From Sphingorhabdus sp. (GTDB lineage Bacteria; Pseudomonadota; Alphaproteobacteria; Sphingomonadales; Sphingomonadaceae): a stretch of 36,778 nt of DNA. Under the pieces are notes generated by a model, which saw nothing but the letters and a program-made list of their open reading frames with translations, had not been told where the DNA came from and made no database searches. Numbering within the stretch: the first letter of the stretch is position 1; every line of letters starts with the position of its first letter. The stretch is from contig NZ_JARXAI010000087.1 in NCBI RefSeq assembly GCF_029865925.1, forward strand, positions 1 through 36,778. Direction: 5' to 3'. This document shows, piece by piece, positions 17,785 through 26,684 of this stretch. The position numbers were made by a program, and so were the translations under genes.

Positions 17785-18837
17785 TTACTCCGCAGCAACC
17801 CCAGCTTGTTCAAACATGTCCATGCCGTCATTTTCCGCGGCGATGATTTCGCTGACGTCTTTCTTTTTGCGGTTGTCGAAGCTGCTCCATACTTGGCCCC
17901 ATTCGCCGCGAGTCGACGCCTTGCTATATTCAGTAGCGCGGGTTTCGAAGAAGTTGGCGTGCTCGACACCATTCAGCAATGGTGCGAGCCATGGCAGCGG
18001 GTGGTCTTCGACCATATAGATTGGCTGAAAACCAAGCTGACCCAAGCGCCAATCGGCGATGTAGCGGATGTAGCGTTTGATTTCCTTTGCAGTCATGCCG
18101 GGAACTGGGCCCATTTCGAACGCGAGGTCGATGAAGTTATCTTCCAGACGGACGACCTTCTGACAGCAATCGATAATGTCTTCCTTCACCGATTTGGTGA
18201 GGCAGCCACGCTCGGCGCAGAATGCGTGGAACAGCTTGGTAATGCCTTCGCAGTGCAAGCTTTCATCGCGGACCGACCAGGATACGATTTGCCCCATGCC
18301 CTTCATCTTGTTGAAGCGCGGGAAGTTCATCAGCATCGCGAACGAAGCGAACAATTGCAACCCTTCGGTAAAGCCGCCGAACATGGCGAGCGTGCGGGCA
18401 ATGTCTTCGTCGCTGTCGACGCCGAACTGGTGGATATAATCGACCTTGGCCGCCATTTCTTCATATTCGAGAAACGCCGAATATTCGGATTCGGGCATGC
18501 CGATGGTGTCGAGCAAGTGGCTGTACGCGGCGACGTGGACGGTTTCCATGTTGGAAAACGCGGTTAGCATCATCTTGACTTCCGTCGGCTTGAACACGCG
18601 GCCGTAATTTTCGTGGTAGCAATTCTGCACCTCGATATCGGCTTGTGTGAAGAAGCGGAAAATCTGCGTGAGCAGGTTGCGCTCGTGATCCGAGAGCTTC
18701 TGTGCCCAATCGCGGCAATCTTCGCCCAAGGGTACTTCTTCGGGCAACCAATGGATCTGCTGCTGGCGTTTCCAGAAGTCATAAGCCCATGGATATTCAA
18801 AGGGCTTGTAGCTATTGCGTGCTTCTAACAATGACAT
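17785..18837 (-). CDS. nrdB: Ribonucleoside-diphosphate reductase, beta subunit
   Basis: The 350-residue class I small subunit houses the metal cofactor and radical that start ribonucleotide reduction. The ferritin-like four-helix core is seen in DWAQKLSDHERNLLTQIFRFFTQADIEVQNCYHENYG, ETVHVAAYSHLLD, then DESLHCEGITKLFH. These carry the Glu and His metal ligands. It starts directly with the catalytic domain (EARNSYKPFEYPWAYDFW), so no N-terminal ATP-cone is present. The ATG at 18837 has AAGGAGA upstream. It lies 52 bases after nrdA on the same strand. Confidence 0.96.
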   Translation of the reverse strand: MSLLEARNSYKPFEYPWAYDFWKRQQQIHWLPEEVPLGEDCRDWAQKLSDHERNLLTQIFRFFTQADIEVQNCYHENYGRVFKPTEVKMMLTAFSNMETVHVAAYSHLLDTIGMPESEYSAFLEYEEMAAKVDYIHQFGVDSDEDIARTLAMFGGFTEGLQLFASFAMLMNFPRFNKMKGMGQIVSWSVRDESLHCEGITKLFHAFCAERGCLTKSVKEDIIDCCQKVVRLEDNFIDLAFEMGPVPGMTAKEIKRYIRYIADWRLGQLGFQPIYMVEDHPLPWLAPLLNGVEHANFFETRATEYSKASTRGEWGQVWSSFDNRKKKDVSEIIAAENDGMDMFEQAGVAAE

Positions 18838-18889
18838 ATCTGTCTCCTTGGACCTAAATTTTATAACTTCGAAGTGTTATCTGGGTGCC

Positions 18890-20842
18890 TTATTGGCAGG
18901 CCAAACACTCTTCATAATCGGTTTGCGCCGCAAGCTCGATGACCGGGGCTTCGGCGGTATTATCTGCTTCAACACCGCCGGCAAAACCAGCGCGTTGGAT
19001 CGATTTCGAACGCAGATAATATAGCGATTTTACGCCCAATTCCCATGCGCGGAAGTGCAGCATGAGAAGGTCCCATTTTTCCACATCGGCGGGAATGTAG
19101 AGGTTCAGCGACGTTGCCTGGTCGATATAAGGCGTGCGGTCAGCGGCGAGCTCAATCAACCAACGCTGGTCAATTTCAAAGCTAGTTTTGAACGTGTCCT
19201 TTTCCTCGGGTGTGAGGAAATCGAGATGCTGCACGCTTCCGCCCTTTTCAAGGATGCTGTTCCAGACATTGGTCGAATCCTTCGACTTTCCCTGAAGCAG
19301 TTTTTCCAGATACGGGTTCTTGACGATGAAGCTGCCTGACAAGGTCTTGTGCGTGTAGATATTGGCCGGGATTGGTTCAATACAAGCGCTTGTGCCGCCG
19401 CAGATGATCGAAATCGATGCCGTTGGCGCGATGGCCATCTTGCACGAGAACCGCTCCATGACGCCCATTTCTTCGGCATCGGGGCAGGCACCGCGTTCGT
19501 TGGCGAGCATCATCGATGCCTCGTCGACTTGCGCTCGGATATGCTTGAAGAACTTCATATTCCACGATTTGGCGAGCGCGCTTTCAAAACCAACGCCGCG
19601 TGACTGCAGGAAGCTGTGATAGCCCATGACGCCAAGGCCAATTGAGCGTTCACGACCCGCAGAATATTTTGCACGCGACATTTCATCAGGCGCGCGATCA
19701 ATGAAGTCCTGCAGCACATTGTCGAGCATGCGCATCACGTCTTCGATGAAGACCTTGTCGTCCTTCCACTCGTCCCATGTTTCCAGGTTGAGCGACGACA
19801 GGCAGCAAACGGCTGTCCGGTCATTACCCAAATGGTCGCGACCAGTGGGTAAGGTGATTTCCGAACACAGGTTCGAAGTCGATACTTTAAGGCCGAGATC
19901 ACGGTGATGCTTTGGCATCGCGTTGTTCACGGTGTCGCTGAAGATGATATATGGCTCGCCTGTTGCAAGACGGGTTTCGACAAGCTTCTGGAACAAGGAC
20001 CGTGCATCGACCGTGCTGCGCACTTCGCCCGTCTTTGGGCTGCGCAGGTTGAATTCTTCGCCAGCGCGCACCGCTTCCATAAACTCGTCGGAAAGCAGGA
20101 CGCCATGGTGCAGGTTCAACGCCTTACGGTTGAAGTCGCCCGATGGCTTGCGGATTTCGAGGAACTCTTCGATTTCTGGGTGGCTGACGTCGAGATAGCA
20201 TGCCGCCGAGCCGCGACGCAGCGAGCCTTGCGAAATCGCAAGTGTCAGGCTGTCCATCACGCGGACGAAAGGAATGATGCCGCTCGTCTTGCCGTTCAGG
20301 CCAACGGGCTCACCAATGCCACGGACATTGCCCCAATAGGTGCCGATGCCGCCGCCGCGCGACGCAAGCCAGACATTTTCATTCCATGTGTTGACGATGC
20401 CTTCAAGGCTGTCGTCGACCGAATTCAAATAGCAGCTGATGGGCAGGCCACGACCCGTTCCGCCGTTCGACAATACAGGCGTTGCCGGCATGAACCAAAG
20501 ACGGGAGATATAATCATACAGACGCTGCGCGTGCGCTTCGTCATCGGAATAGGCCGATGCAACGCGCGCAAACAGGTCTTGGTAGCTCTCGCCTGGCAAC
20601 AAATACCGGTCCTGCAACGTGTCCTTGCCAAACTCGGTCAGCAACGCGTCACGCGACGAATCGGTGACCACATTAAAACGGCGCGCGTCAACAGTATTGC
20701 TGGAGGCACCTTTCTTGGTTTCAGCTATCTCCGCTTTCGCCGCCTGAGCTGCCTTTTCAAGCACATCTGTCATCATTCCTGCTGTCATGTCGTCGGCCCC
20801 TTGGCCTGCGTCCCTGAAATCCATTTTAACCTGTAGCTCCAT
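18890..20842 (-). CDS. nrdA: Ribonucleoside-diphosphate reductase, alpha subunit
   Basis: The 650-residue catalytic subunit converts ribonucleoside diphosphates to deoxy forms. Visible are PATPVLSNGG, the redox cysteine in LPISCYLNSV, the active-site NLCSEI (radical Cys and Glu), the second redox cysteine in AVCCLSSLNLE, PTASISIICGG, and a C-terminal CLACQ with CxxC for reduction by thioredoxin or glutaredoxin. The N-terminal 60 residues are polar and variable with no recognisable ATP-cone. Length agrees with the ATP-cone-less forms. It is upstream of nrdB in one operon. Confidence 0.96.
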   Translation of the reverse strand: MELQVKMDFRDAGQGADDMTAGMMTDVLEKAAQAAKAEIAETKKGASSNTVDARRFNVVTDSSRDALLTEFGKDTLQDRYLLPGESYQDLFARVASAYSDDEAHAQRLYDYISRLWFMPATPVLSNGGTGRGLPISCYLNSVDDSLEGIVNTWNENVWLASRGGGIGTYWGNVRGIGEPVGLNGKTSGIIPFVRVMDSLTLAISQGSLRRGSAACYLDVSHPEIEEFLEIRKPSGDFNRKALNLHHGVLLSDEFMEAVRAGEEFNLRSPKTGEVRSTVDARSLFQKLVETRLATGEPYIIFSDTVNNAMPKHHRDLGLKVSTSNLCSEITLPTGRDHLGNDRTAVCCLSSLNLETWDEWKDDKVFIEDVMRMLDNVLQDFIDRAPDEMSRAKYSAGRERSIGLGVMGYHSFLQSRGVGFESALAKSWNMKFFKHIRAQVDEASMMLANERGACPDAEEMGVMERFSCKMAIAPTASISIICGGTSACIEPIPANIYTHKTLSGSFIVKNPYLEKLLQGKSKDSTNVWNSILEKGGSVQHLDFLTPEEKDTFKTSFEIDQRWLIELAADRTPYIDQATSLNLYIPADVEKWDLLMLHFRAWELGVKSLYYLRSKSIQRAGFAGGVEADNTAEAPVIELAAQTDYEECLACQ

Positions 20843-21526
20843 TCATTGCGGCAACCCCAAGCTGATTGCCGGTTACCCGGCATTCAGCGACCTGCTGTAT
20901 CTTCACGGAAACCTATGTTCCCATATTGTTCGACTCAGGGCGCGAAACTCCCTCTTAGCATTCTTTGGCCTTAGTAAGGGGGGGGGTATTTTAACTTGTC
21001 CCCAGCTTATCGACGGGAAAAAATCCCCCGCCAACAGAATTGCATCCTGCAGCTTGAAGCACAAATTGTGGTAACGCCCCTTATTGCCAACCGCTACCTA
21101 TAGTGCCTTATTCATTTTGAGACGCAAGAGGGTAAATTGAAAATTAGGACCTCAACTCGTCGCTAATGTGATTCCGTTCGTCGCAGCCAAAGACGATGTG
21201 CCGTGCAGCGACGCGCGGACCTTCTAAGTAATATTGGCTGCGCAAGATGAAAAATCGCGACAAGCAAATATTTTTCGACCAAAATGAATATAATGCGTGG
21301 CACCCCTAATCCGATGCTCCTCTGGCGCTTGCAAGGTAGGATTTGCGGCGCCCGATCCGGCGGCGCCCGATCTGGCTGTCACATGGCCAACTGACCTGTG
21401 GTAGAAGGTAAAGCCATCAGCCATATGCGCGACGGCATAGTTCTTGGACGGTCCGTTACCGAATGGAGCTTGAATAGGTGGAGCAGCACGTTAATGACTT
21501 GGCGTATCTAGAATGCAGGGGCCAAT
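20843..21526. other. 684-base intergenic region between nrdA and fumarase
   Basis: This divergent region must hold the promoters of nrdA (minus) and the fumarase gene (plus). I see no convincing gene, RNA or terminator. Visible oddities are a run of nine G at 20978-20986 (nine C on the nrdA strand), a 15-base tandem duplication of GGCGCCCGATC at 21347-21376, and an AT-rich stretch near 21260-21300. AGGGG lies 6 bases upstream of the fumarase ATG. Short ORFs here have no recognisable family. Confidence 0.6.
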
Positions 21527-23050
21527 ATGACCGTAATCATCCGCAATGCAGATTTGATCGAGAGCGTCGCCGACGCGTTGCAATACATCAGTTACTTCCA
21601 CCCCATGGATTATATCCGCGCGCTGGGTGACGCTTATGAGGCCGAGCAATCGCCAGCAGCCAAAGACGCCATCGCGCAGATTCTGACCAACAGCCGAATG
21701 TGTGCCGAGGGGCATCGGCCCCTTTGCCAAGATACTGGCATCGTCAATGTCTTCGTAGAATGGGGCATGGACTGCCGTTTGGAGAATACTTCCGCTTCAT
21801 TACAGGACGTCATCGACGAAGGCGTCCGGCGGGCGTATTTGCACCCTGAGAATAAACTACGCGCCTCGGTGCTTGCTGACCCTGCCTTCACGCGCCGCAA
21901 TACCAAAGACAACACGCCATGCGTTTTGCATGTTGATCTGGTGCCCGGATCCAAGGAGTCAGTCGATGTGGCGGCCAAAGGTGGCGGCAGCGAGAATAAG
22001 TCGAAGTTCAAGATGATGAACCCTTCGGACAACATCGTCGATTGGGTGGTCGAGATGCTGCCGCAAATGGGCGCTGGCTGGTGCCCGCCCGGCATGTTGG
22101 GGATTGGCATTGGCGGCACTGCCGAACATTGCGTGTTGCTGGCAAAACAAGCGTTGATGGAGCCCATCGATATGGGGCCATTGAAGGCGCGCGGGCCGAA
22201 AAATGACATTGAGGCCATGCGCATTGAGATTTTTGACAAGGTCAATGCGCTTGGCATTGGCGCGCAAGGACTTGGCGGGCTTTCGACCATCTTGGATGTG
22301 AGGATCATGGATGCGCCCTGCCATGCCGCGGGTAAGCCAGTGGCGATGATTCCCAACTGTGCCGCCACGCGCCACGCGCATTTCACACTTGATGGCACCG
22401 GCCCTGCCTATCTTGAGGCGCCGAAATTGGACGAATGGCCTAAGGTCGATTGGACGCCGGATGCTGCCGCCATTCGGGTTGACCTTGATACGCTGTCGCC
22501 GGACGTTGTTGCCGGTTGGAAACAAGGCGACCGCCTATTGCTCAACGGCAAGATGCTAACCGGACGCGACGCAGCGCACAAACGGATCGCTGATATGCTG
22601 GTTAAGGGTGAGGAACTGCCCGTCAGCTTCAAAGGTCGGATGATCTATTATGTCGGACCCGTCGATCCGGTGGGTGAGGAAATCGTAGGGCCAGCGGGGC
22701 CAACAACCGCCACGCGCATGGACAAGTTCATGGACATGATGCTTGAGCAAGGCCTGCTCGCATGCGTCGGTAAGGCCGAGCGCGGCCCGGCAGCAACCCA
22801 AGCTATTGCCAAGCACAAAAGCGCGTATCTCATGGCAGTTGGTGGTGCAGCCTATCTCGTGGCACGTGCGATCAAAGGCAGTAAAGTGGTTGGCTTTGCC
22901 GACTTGGGCATGGAAGCGATTTACGAATTTGAAGTGCAGGACTTCCCGGTGACAGTCGCGGTCGATAGCGACGGCAACAACGTCCACCAATTGGCACCGG
23001 CCTATTGGCAAAAGCGGATCAAGGATGAAGGATTGTTAGAAGGGACCTAG
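21527..23050 (+). CDS. fumA: Fumarate hydratase class I (iron-sulfur)
   Basis: The 507-residue enzyme is an oxygen-sensitive 4Fe-4S fumarase that interconverts fumarate and malate in the citric acid cycle. The N-terminal domain carries HRPLCQDTGIVNVFVEWG, AAKGGGSENKSKFKMMNPSDN and GIGIGGTAEHCVLLAKQAL. The Cys of PNCAATRH and the other conserved cysteines are candidates for the cluster. The C-terminal beta domain holds YYVGPVDPVGEEIVGPAGPTTATRMDKF. Length fits the fused alpha-beta class I type. It is followed at once by the remains of an Nramp gene. Related class I enzymes acting on tartrate or mesaconate are a less likely alternative. Confidence 0.95.
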   Translation: MTVIIRNADLIESVADALQYISYFHPMDYIRALGDAYEAEQSPAAKDAIAQILTNSRMCAEGHRPLCQDTGIVNVFVEWGMDCRLENTSASLQDVIDEGVRRAYLHPENKLRASVLADPAFTRRNTKDNTPCVLHVDLVPGSKESVDVAAKGGGSENKSKFKMMNPSDNIVDWVVEMLPQMGAGWCPPGMLGIGIGGTAEHCVLLAKQALMEPIDMGPLKARGPKNDIEAMRIEIFDKVNALGIGAQGLGGLSTILDVRIMDAPCHAAGKPVAMIPNCAATRHAHFTLDGTGPAYLEAPKLDEWPKVDWTPDAAAIRVDLDTLSPDVVAGWKQGDRLLLNGKMLTGRDAAHKRIADMLVKGEELPVSFKGRMIYYVGPVDPVGEEIVGPAGPTTATRMDKFMDMMLEQGLLACVGKAERGPAATQAIAKHKSAYLMAVGGAAYLVARAIKGSKVVGFADLGMEAIYEFEVQDFPVTVAVDSDGNNVHQLAPAYWQKRIKDEGLLEGT

Positions 23051-23091
23051 AGGCTAAGCGTCTTAAGCGTCGCTGGTTGACATTGGTCTCT

Positions 23092-24165
23092 GCTGCGCCT
23101 GTTATCGCTAGGCATGCCAAAGGATACACCACAGCGCCAAAGTTTCCTATCCCGCCTTGGCCCCTGCCTTTGCTAGCGCTGATGGTTGGGCTTTTGCTGA
23201 TTGCCAACATCGTTAATTTGGGTGCTGACCTGGCGGCCATGGGCGCGGCGGTTGGTTTGCTGATTGGCGGCCCCTTATGGCTTTACACGCTGTTGTTCGG
23301 CGCCTTCTGCGTAATCGTTGAGGCTTGGCTGTCTTATGAGCGATATGCGTCGGTTCTTAAGTGGGCGACTTTATCGCTTTTTGCCTATGTTGCTGTTGTG
23401 ATTGTGGCGCATGTCCCTTGGGGAGAAGCACTTACCTCGCTGGTGGTTCCGCGGATCGAGTATACGGGTGCTTACGCAACCGCTGTCGTCGCGATCTTGG
23501 GCACAACCATCAGCCCTTATCTGTTTTTCTGGCAGGTCAGTCTGGAGATTGAGGAGCAGAAAAGGCATAAGGCCGAACCATTGTGCATCACGCCAAAGGA
23601 TGCAGGGCCGGAGCTGAAACGCATTCGAATCGATACGCTAACGGGTATGGCATTCAGTTCGATTGTCTCGCTGGCAATCGTCTTTGCTACCGCCGCGACG
23701 TTGCATGCCAATGGCGTGCGTGACATTTAAACGTCGGCGCAGGCAGCGGAAGCATTGCGCCCAATTGCCGGCAATTTTACCTTTGCGCTGTTTGCTCTGG
23801 GTATCATCGGCACTGGCTTGCTTGCTGTCCCAGTGCTTGCCGGATCAGCGGCTTACGCGGTGACCGAAATGTTTGGAATAGCGTCGAGCCTTGATGCAAA
23901 GCCGAGGAAGGCGCGATTGTTTTACGGAACGATCGCCGTGACGACGATGCTTGGCGTATCCTTGCAATAGGTAGGCATCGACCCCGCTCGCTCGCTTTAC
24001 TGGGCTGCGGTTGTCAACGGCGTCCTTGCCGTCATGATGATGCTTATTGTCCGCAATCCGCGCGCGATGGGGCGCCTCACATTAGGACCGCGCGCGACGA
24101 TTACCGGGTGGTTTGCAACCCTCGTGATGGCGGGCGCAACGATCATATTTTTCGCCACGCTGTAA
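23092..24165 (+). pseudogene. Decayed Nramp-family divalent metal transporter
   Basis: One frame reads Nramp sequence throughout: LLLIANIVNLGADLAAMGAA (TM3-4), ATLSLFAYVAVVIVAHVPW, GTTISPYLFFWQ (TM6 metal-site motif), NGVRDI, TSAQAAEALRPIAGNFTFALFALGIIG and GIDPARSLYWAAVVNG. It is broken by TAA at 23728-23730 (exactly where the family has a Gln in HDIQTSAQ) and by TAG at 23968-23970. The first about 80 residues, including the DPS metal-binding loop of TM1, are absent; the 5' end abuts the fumarase stop. There is no frameshift, which suggests fairly recent loss. Function would have been proton-coupled Mn or Fe uptake. Confidence 0.88.
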
Positions 24166-24177
24166 GTTTGCAAACAC

Positions 24178-25251
24178 CTAGTTTTTAGGCGGTGCAGGCG
24201 ATTTCTTGCTTGGCTTCTTGGCCCCGGGCAACGAATCCATAAACTCTAGATCCGCAAGATTGATATCCGCATTGCACCTTTTGCCCCTCAGGACATCAAT
24301 CTTTGCCTGCCGCCTCTTCAGATAATATTCGCGCATCGCGGCATAAGGGTTCCCGCTTTGCTGAATGCGCGTCAGGATTTCGTCGTTCTCAACGCGGTCG
24401 TCGATGGAAGAGAGCACACCCTTGCTTGCTGATACCAATGGATTTGTAAAAGGCTTGCCTACGGCTGCCGGAAGCACCGAGAGATCAGCAATACGCCCGA
24501 ATACGTCCCGAAGGCTAGTGGACCCTATTAAAGGCAGGAATAGATATGGCCCAGGACCGACGCCATAATAGCCCAGAGTATCTGCCAGGCCGTTGGACCA
24601 GCGCGGGAGTTTGAAAGGCTTCTTCTCGGCAACGTCAAACAGTCCCGCAGCGCCGATGGTCGAGTTGATGGCAAAGCGTCCCACAGTCTCCACTGCCCTG
24701 CCGATTTTGAACTGCAATAGGAAGTTTAAGAACACGACAGGTTCGTCGAGATTGTTCAACGTGTTGTGTATCCCGTCACGGAGCGGTTCAGGCAAGCCTT
24801 TCTGATACCCATAAGCGATAGGCGCGACAACAGCTCCATCGACCGCTTGCACCGCTACAAATGACACCTCATTCACGATTGCAATCGGATCGCCACGTGG
24901 CGGACCCTGCCTTGCGGTAACGACAATAGTGTTACGGTCGATGGCCGCCGTCGCTGCGATATCAATTGCCGCCGTCGGCTTGGTGGGCGCAACGACTGTC
25001 TCGCTTGGCGTTGCCGCAGTTAGTTGCGCTTCGGTCGTTGTTGAGGGAGTTGTATTGGCGATAGCTCCCGAGCCAGTTATCGCAGTATCAACGGCGATAT
25101 TAAGGCTGGGGTCCTCAAGAGGTAGTTGAGTTGGCACGCTGACGGCTGATGCGACGCTTACCACTTCCACGGCGCTGCCTAAATCGCGCACTGGAGGACA
25201 CTGCGGCGAACCGGAAAGTATCGCAATAGCCACAATATTGGTAATGCTCAA
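24178..25251 (-). CDS. mlaA: MlaA (VacJ) family lipid-transport protein with extended N-terminus
   Basis: The C-terminal about 220 residues match MlaA: EPLRDGIHNTLNNLDEPVVFLNFLLQ, GRFAINSTIGAAGLFDVA, TLGYYGVGPGPYLFLPLIGSTSLRD. MlaA is the outer-membrane component that removes misplaced phospholipid. The preceding about 115 residues are rich in Ala, Thr, Pro and Val and look like an unstructured linker. The start is set at a TTG (25251) that has a strong GGGAGGGG site six bases upstream; a further TTG at 25296 has none. The N-terminus is weakly hydrophobic with Cys near residue 18, but SPQC is not a good lipobox. Anchoring is therefore uncertain. Confidence 0.87.
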   Translation of the reverse strand: MSITNIVAIAILSGSPQCPPVRDLGSAVEVVSVASAVSVPTQLPLEDPSLNIAVDTAITGSGAIANTTPSTTTEAQLTAATPSETVVAPTKPTAAIDIAATAAIDRNTIVVTARQGPPRGDPIAIVNEVSFVAVQAVDGAVVAPIAYGYQKGLPEPLRDGIHNTLNNLDEPVVFLNFLLQFKIGRAVETVGRFAINSTIGAAGLFDVAEKKPFKLPRWSNGLADTLGYYGVGPGPYLFLPLIGSTSLRDVFGRIADLSVLPAAVGKPFTNPLVSASKGVLSSIDDRVENDEILTRIQQSGNPYAAMREYYLKRRQAKIDVLRGKRCNADINLADLEFMDSLPGAKKPSKKSPAPPKN

Positions 25252-25463
25252 CTGCGGCCCCTCCCAATGATATCCGAAGAGCGAAGGCCTCTCCAAAGAT
25301 AAGCCGTCGTCTCAAAACCGCTACGAACGGCCTACAATATGCGGGTTACTTCGAATTAAAAGAACAATTTCTGTATGGCCTCGCGCGTCGTTTCCGATTG
25401 CAACACCATTTTGTAATTTAACGAGCATGGCGTCTGTGCGAACGCAAACCGTCTTGCACTGGG

Positions 25464-26111
25464 CTATTGCGCAGGCCCTTGCCCTTGCTGAGCCTGCATC
25501 TGCGCATCAATCTGCTGCTGGATTTCAGGAGGCAGGCCTTGTGGTGCGCCACCACCTTGTCCACCGACAGCCGCGCCTTGCTGCTTCTGCATCTCCTGCA
25601 TCTGCTTTTGCATGGCCTCGATTTCGGCGCGAGATTTGAACTCAAGCAGTTCGACATCGAAGGTCAGCTCGCTACCACCGGGAATCGCGATCTGTCCCGT
25701 CTGTGGGTTGCGCTGGTCTTCGGGGCCGTACCCAAGCTTGGCTGGGATCCAGAGGCGATATTTGCCGCCGCGCTGCATGATTTTCAGGCCTTCGGAAAAG
25801 CCAGGAACCACACCGGTGACGGGAAAGCCGGCTTGCGGGTTCTGGTCGAAGACGGTGCCGTCTTTCAACATGCCCTTGTAGCTTACTAAAACAACGTCAT
25901 TGTCGTTAGGCGTTGGGCCTTCACCGGTTTTAATGATCTTATAACGCAGGCCTGATGGCGTCGTTACGACGTCGCCGAATTCCTGCCGTACGTCGCTGGT
26001 CCCCCAATACGCAAGGCCACCACCGGCGGCGAGAACCAATGCAATCGCGGCCCAATATTTGGTGAGGGAGCCTTTTTTGATCGGCTGGATCGGAACGGCA
26101 GTGACGGTCAT
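25464..26111 (-). CDS. FKBP-type peptidyl-prolyl isomerase, membrane anchored
   Basis: The 215-residue protein has an N-terminal membrane segment (about residues 19-37, WAAIALVLAAGGGLAYW) and no clear cleavage site, so it is probably tethered with its domain in the periplasm. The FKBP domain spans roughly 50-160: DNDVVLVSYKGMLKDGTVFDQ, FPVTGVVPGFSEGLKIMQRGGKYRLWIPAKLGYG and PGGSELTFDVELLEF. The tail after 165 is Gln- and Met-rich and low complexity. It would speed proline isomerisation during folding of exported proteins. It follows rpsU on the same strand, separated by a terminator. Confidence 0.93.
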   Translation of the reverse strand: MTVTAVPIQPIKKGSLTKYWAAIALVLAAGGGLAYWGTSDVRQEFGDVVTTPSGLRYKIIKTGEGPTPNDNDVVLVSYKGMLKDGTVFDQNPQAGFPVTGVVPGFSEGLKIMQRGGKYRLWIPAKLGYGPEDQRNPQTGQIAIPGGSELTFDVELLEFKSRAEIEAMQKQMQEMQKQQGAAVGGQGGGAPQGLPPEIQQQIDAQMQAQQGQGPAQ

Positions 26112-26173
26112 ACAAAATTCCTGTTAGATAAGTAGCGTGCTGACTAGCAGAAAGCAGCAAGGATTCTAGATAC

Positions 26174-26197
26174 AAAAAAAGCGCCGGTAAAAGGCGC
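26174..26197 (-). terminator. Rho-independent terminator of rpsU
   Basis: On the minus strand GCGCC pairs with GGCGC around a 7-base loop (26181-26197) and is followed by seven T (26174-26180). It lies 26 bases beyond the rpsU stop. Confidence 0.8.
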
Positions 26198-26222
26198 CTT
26201 CCTTGTAACAAGTCGCAGAAGC

Positions 26223-26429
26223 TTATTTCGCTCCGTCACGTTCCTGTTGCTTGCGCTCCATCTTGCGGGCACGCCGCACGGCAGCGGCCTTTTCACGCGC
26301 GCGCTTTTCCGATGGCTTTTCAAAATGACGACGCAGTTTCATTTCGCGATAGACGCCTTCCCGCTGCAACTTCTTCTTGAGTGCGCGTAGGGCTTGATCA
26401 ACATTATTGTCGCGAACCATGATTTGCAT
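26223..26429 (-). CDS. rpsU: 30S ribosomal protein bS21
   Basis: The 68-residue basic protein begins [18 protein letters not shown] and continues [19 protein letters not shown], then a Lys/Arg-rich tail. This is the classic bS21 sequence; it binds the 30S platform near the anti-Shine-Dalgarno sequence. The ATG at 26429 is chosen because alphaproteobacterial bS21 starts MQVIVRDNN. An in-frame start 30 bases upstream adds an unrelated peptide. A GGAG lies about 12 bases upstream. Confidence 0.96.
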   Translation of the reverse strand: MQIMVRDNNVDQALRALKKKLQREGVYREMKLRRHFEKPSEKRAREKAAAVRRARKMERKQQERDGAK

Positions 26430-26501
26430 AAAAAACTCAACTCCGCATCGAATCGGCAAAATGGCTTAAAACGGCCACTTTGAAAGGCTAAAAATGAAAA
26501 T

Positions 26502-26590
26502 CGCCGCTTTCACAGGCGGCGTGTTGCTGAGTCCCCTAAATAGGTCGGTCCTAAATATCAAGCGGAAACGGCGCTTTTATGGGCGCCGTT
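26502..26590. other. Two perfect hairpins between rpsU and aldolase gene
   Basis: CGCCGC/GCGGCG (26502-26521, 8-base loop) and AACGGCGC/GCGCCGTT (26567-26590, 8-base loop) are both perfect stems. On the minus strand the first is followed by an AT-rich stretch (GATTTTCATTTTTAG), so it could end a transcript. They lie upstream of rpsU and of the aldolase gene. Role unknown. Confidence 0.4.
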
Positions 26591-26684
26591 GCGGTTTATC
26601 GGCTCGTCTTGCTATCGCCTAACACTTGCCCTCGCGCAATGTTCGTTTCATAATGCAACGCAACGAATGAGTAGGAGAGAGCGG

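Noticed and set aside
17806-18567. Plus-strand ORF of 253 residues opposite nrdB
   Set aside because: It is antisense to a well-conserved gene with no independent support.
19904-20836. Plus-strand ORF of 310 residues opposite nrdA
   Set aside because: It mirrors nrdA codons and shows no family motif.
21047-21075. CACAAATTGTG palindrome and a nearby ACAATAT stretch as NrdR boxes before nrdA
   Set aside because: The known paired 16-base NrdR boxes with fixed spacing are not present; the match is too weak.
21347-21376. 15-base tandem duplication of GGCGCCCGATC as a repeat array or site
   Set aside because: There are only two copies, and no further structure or flanking element is seen.
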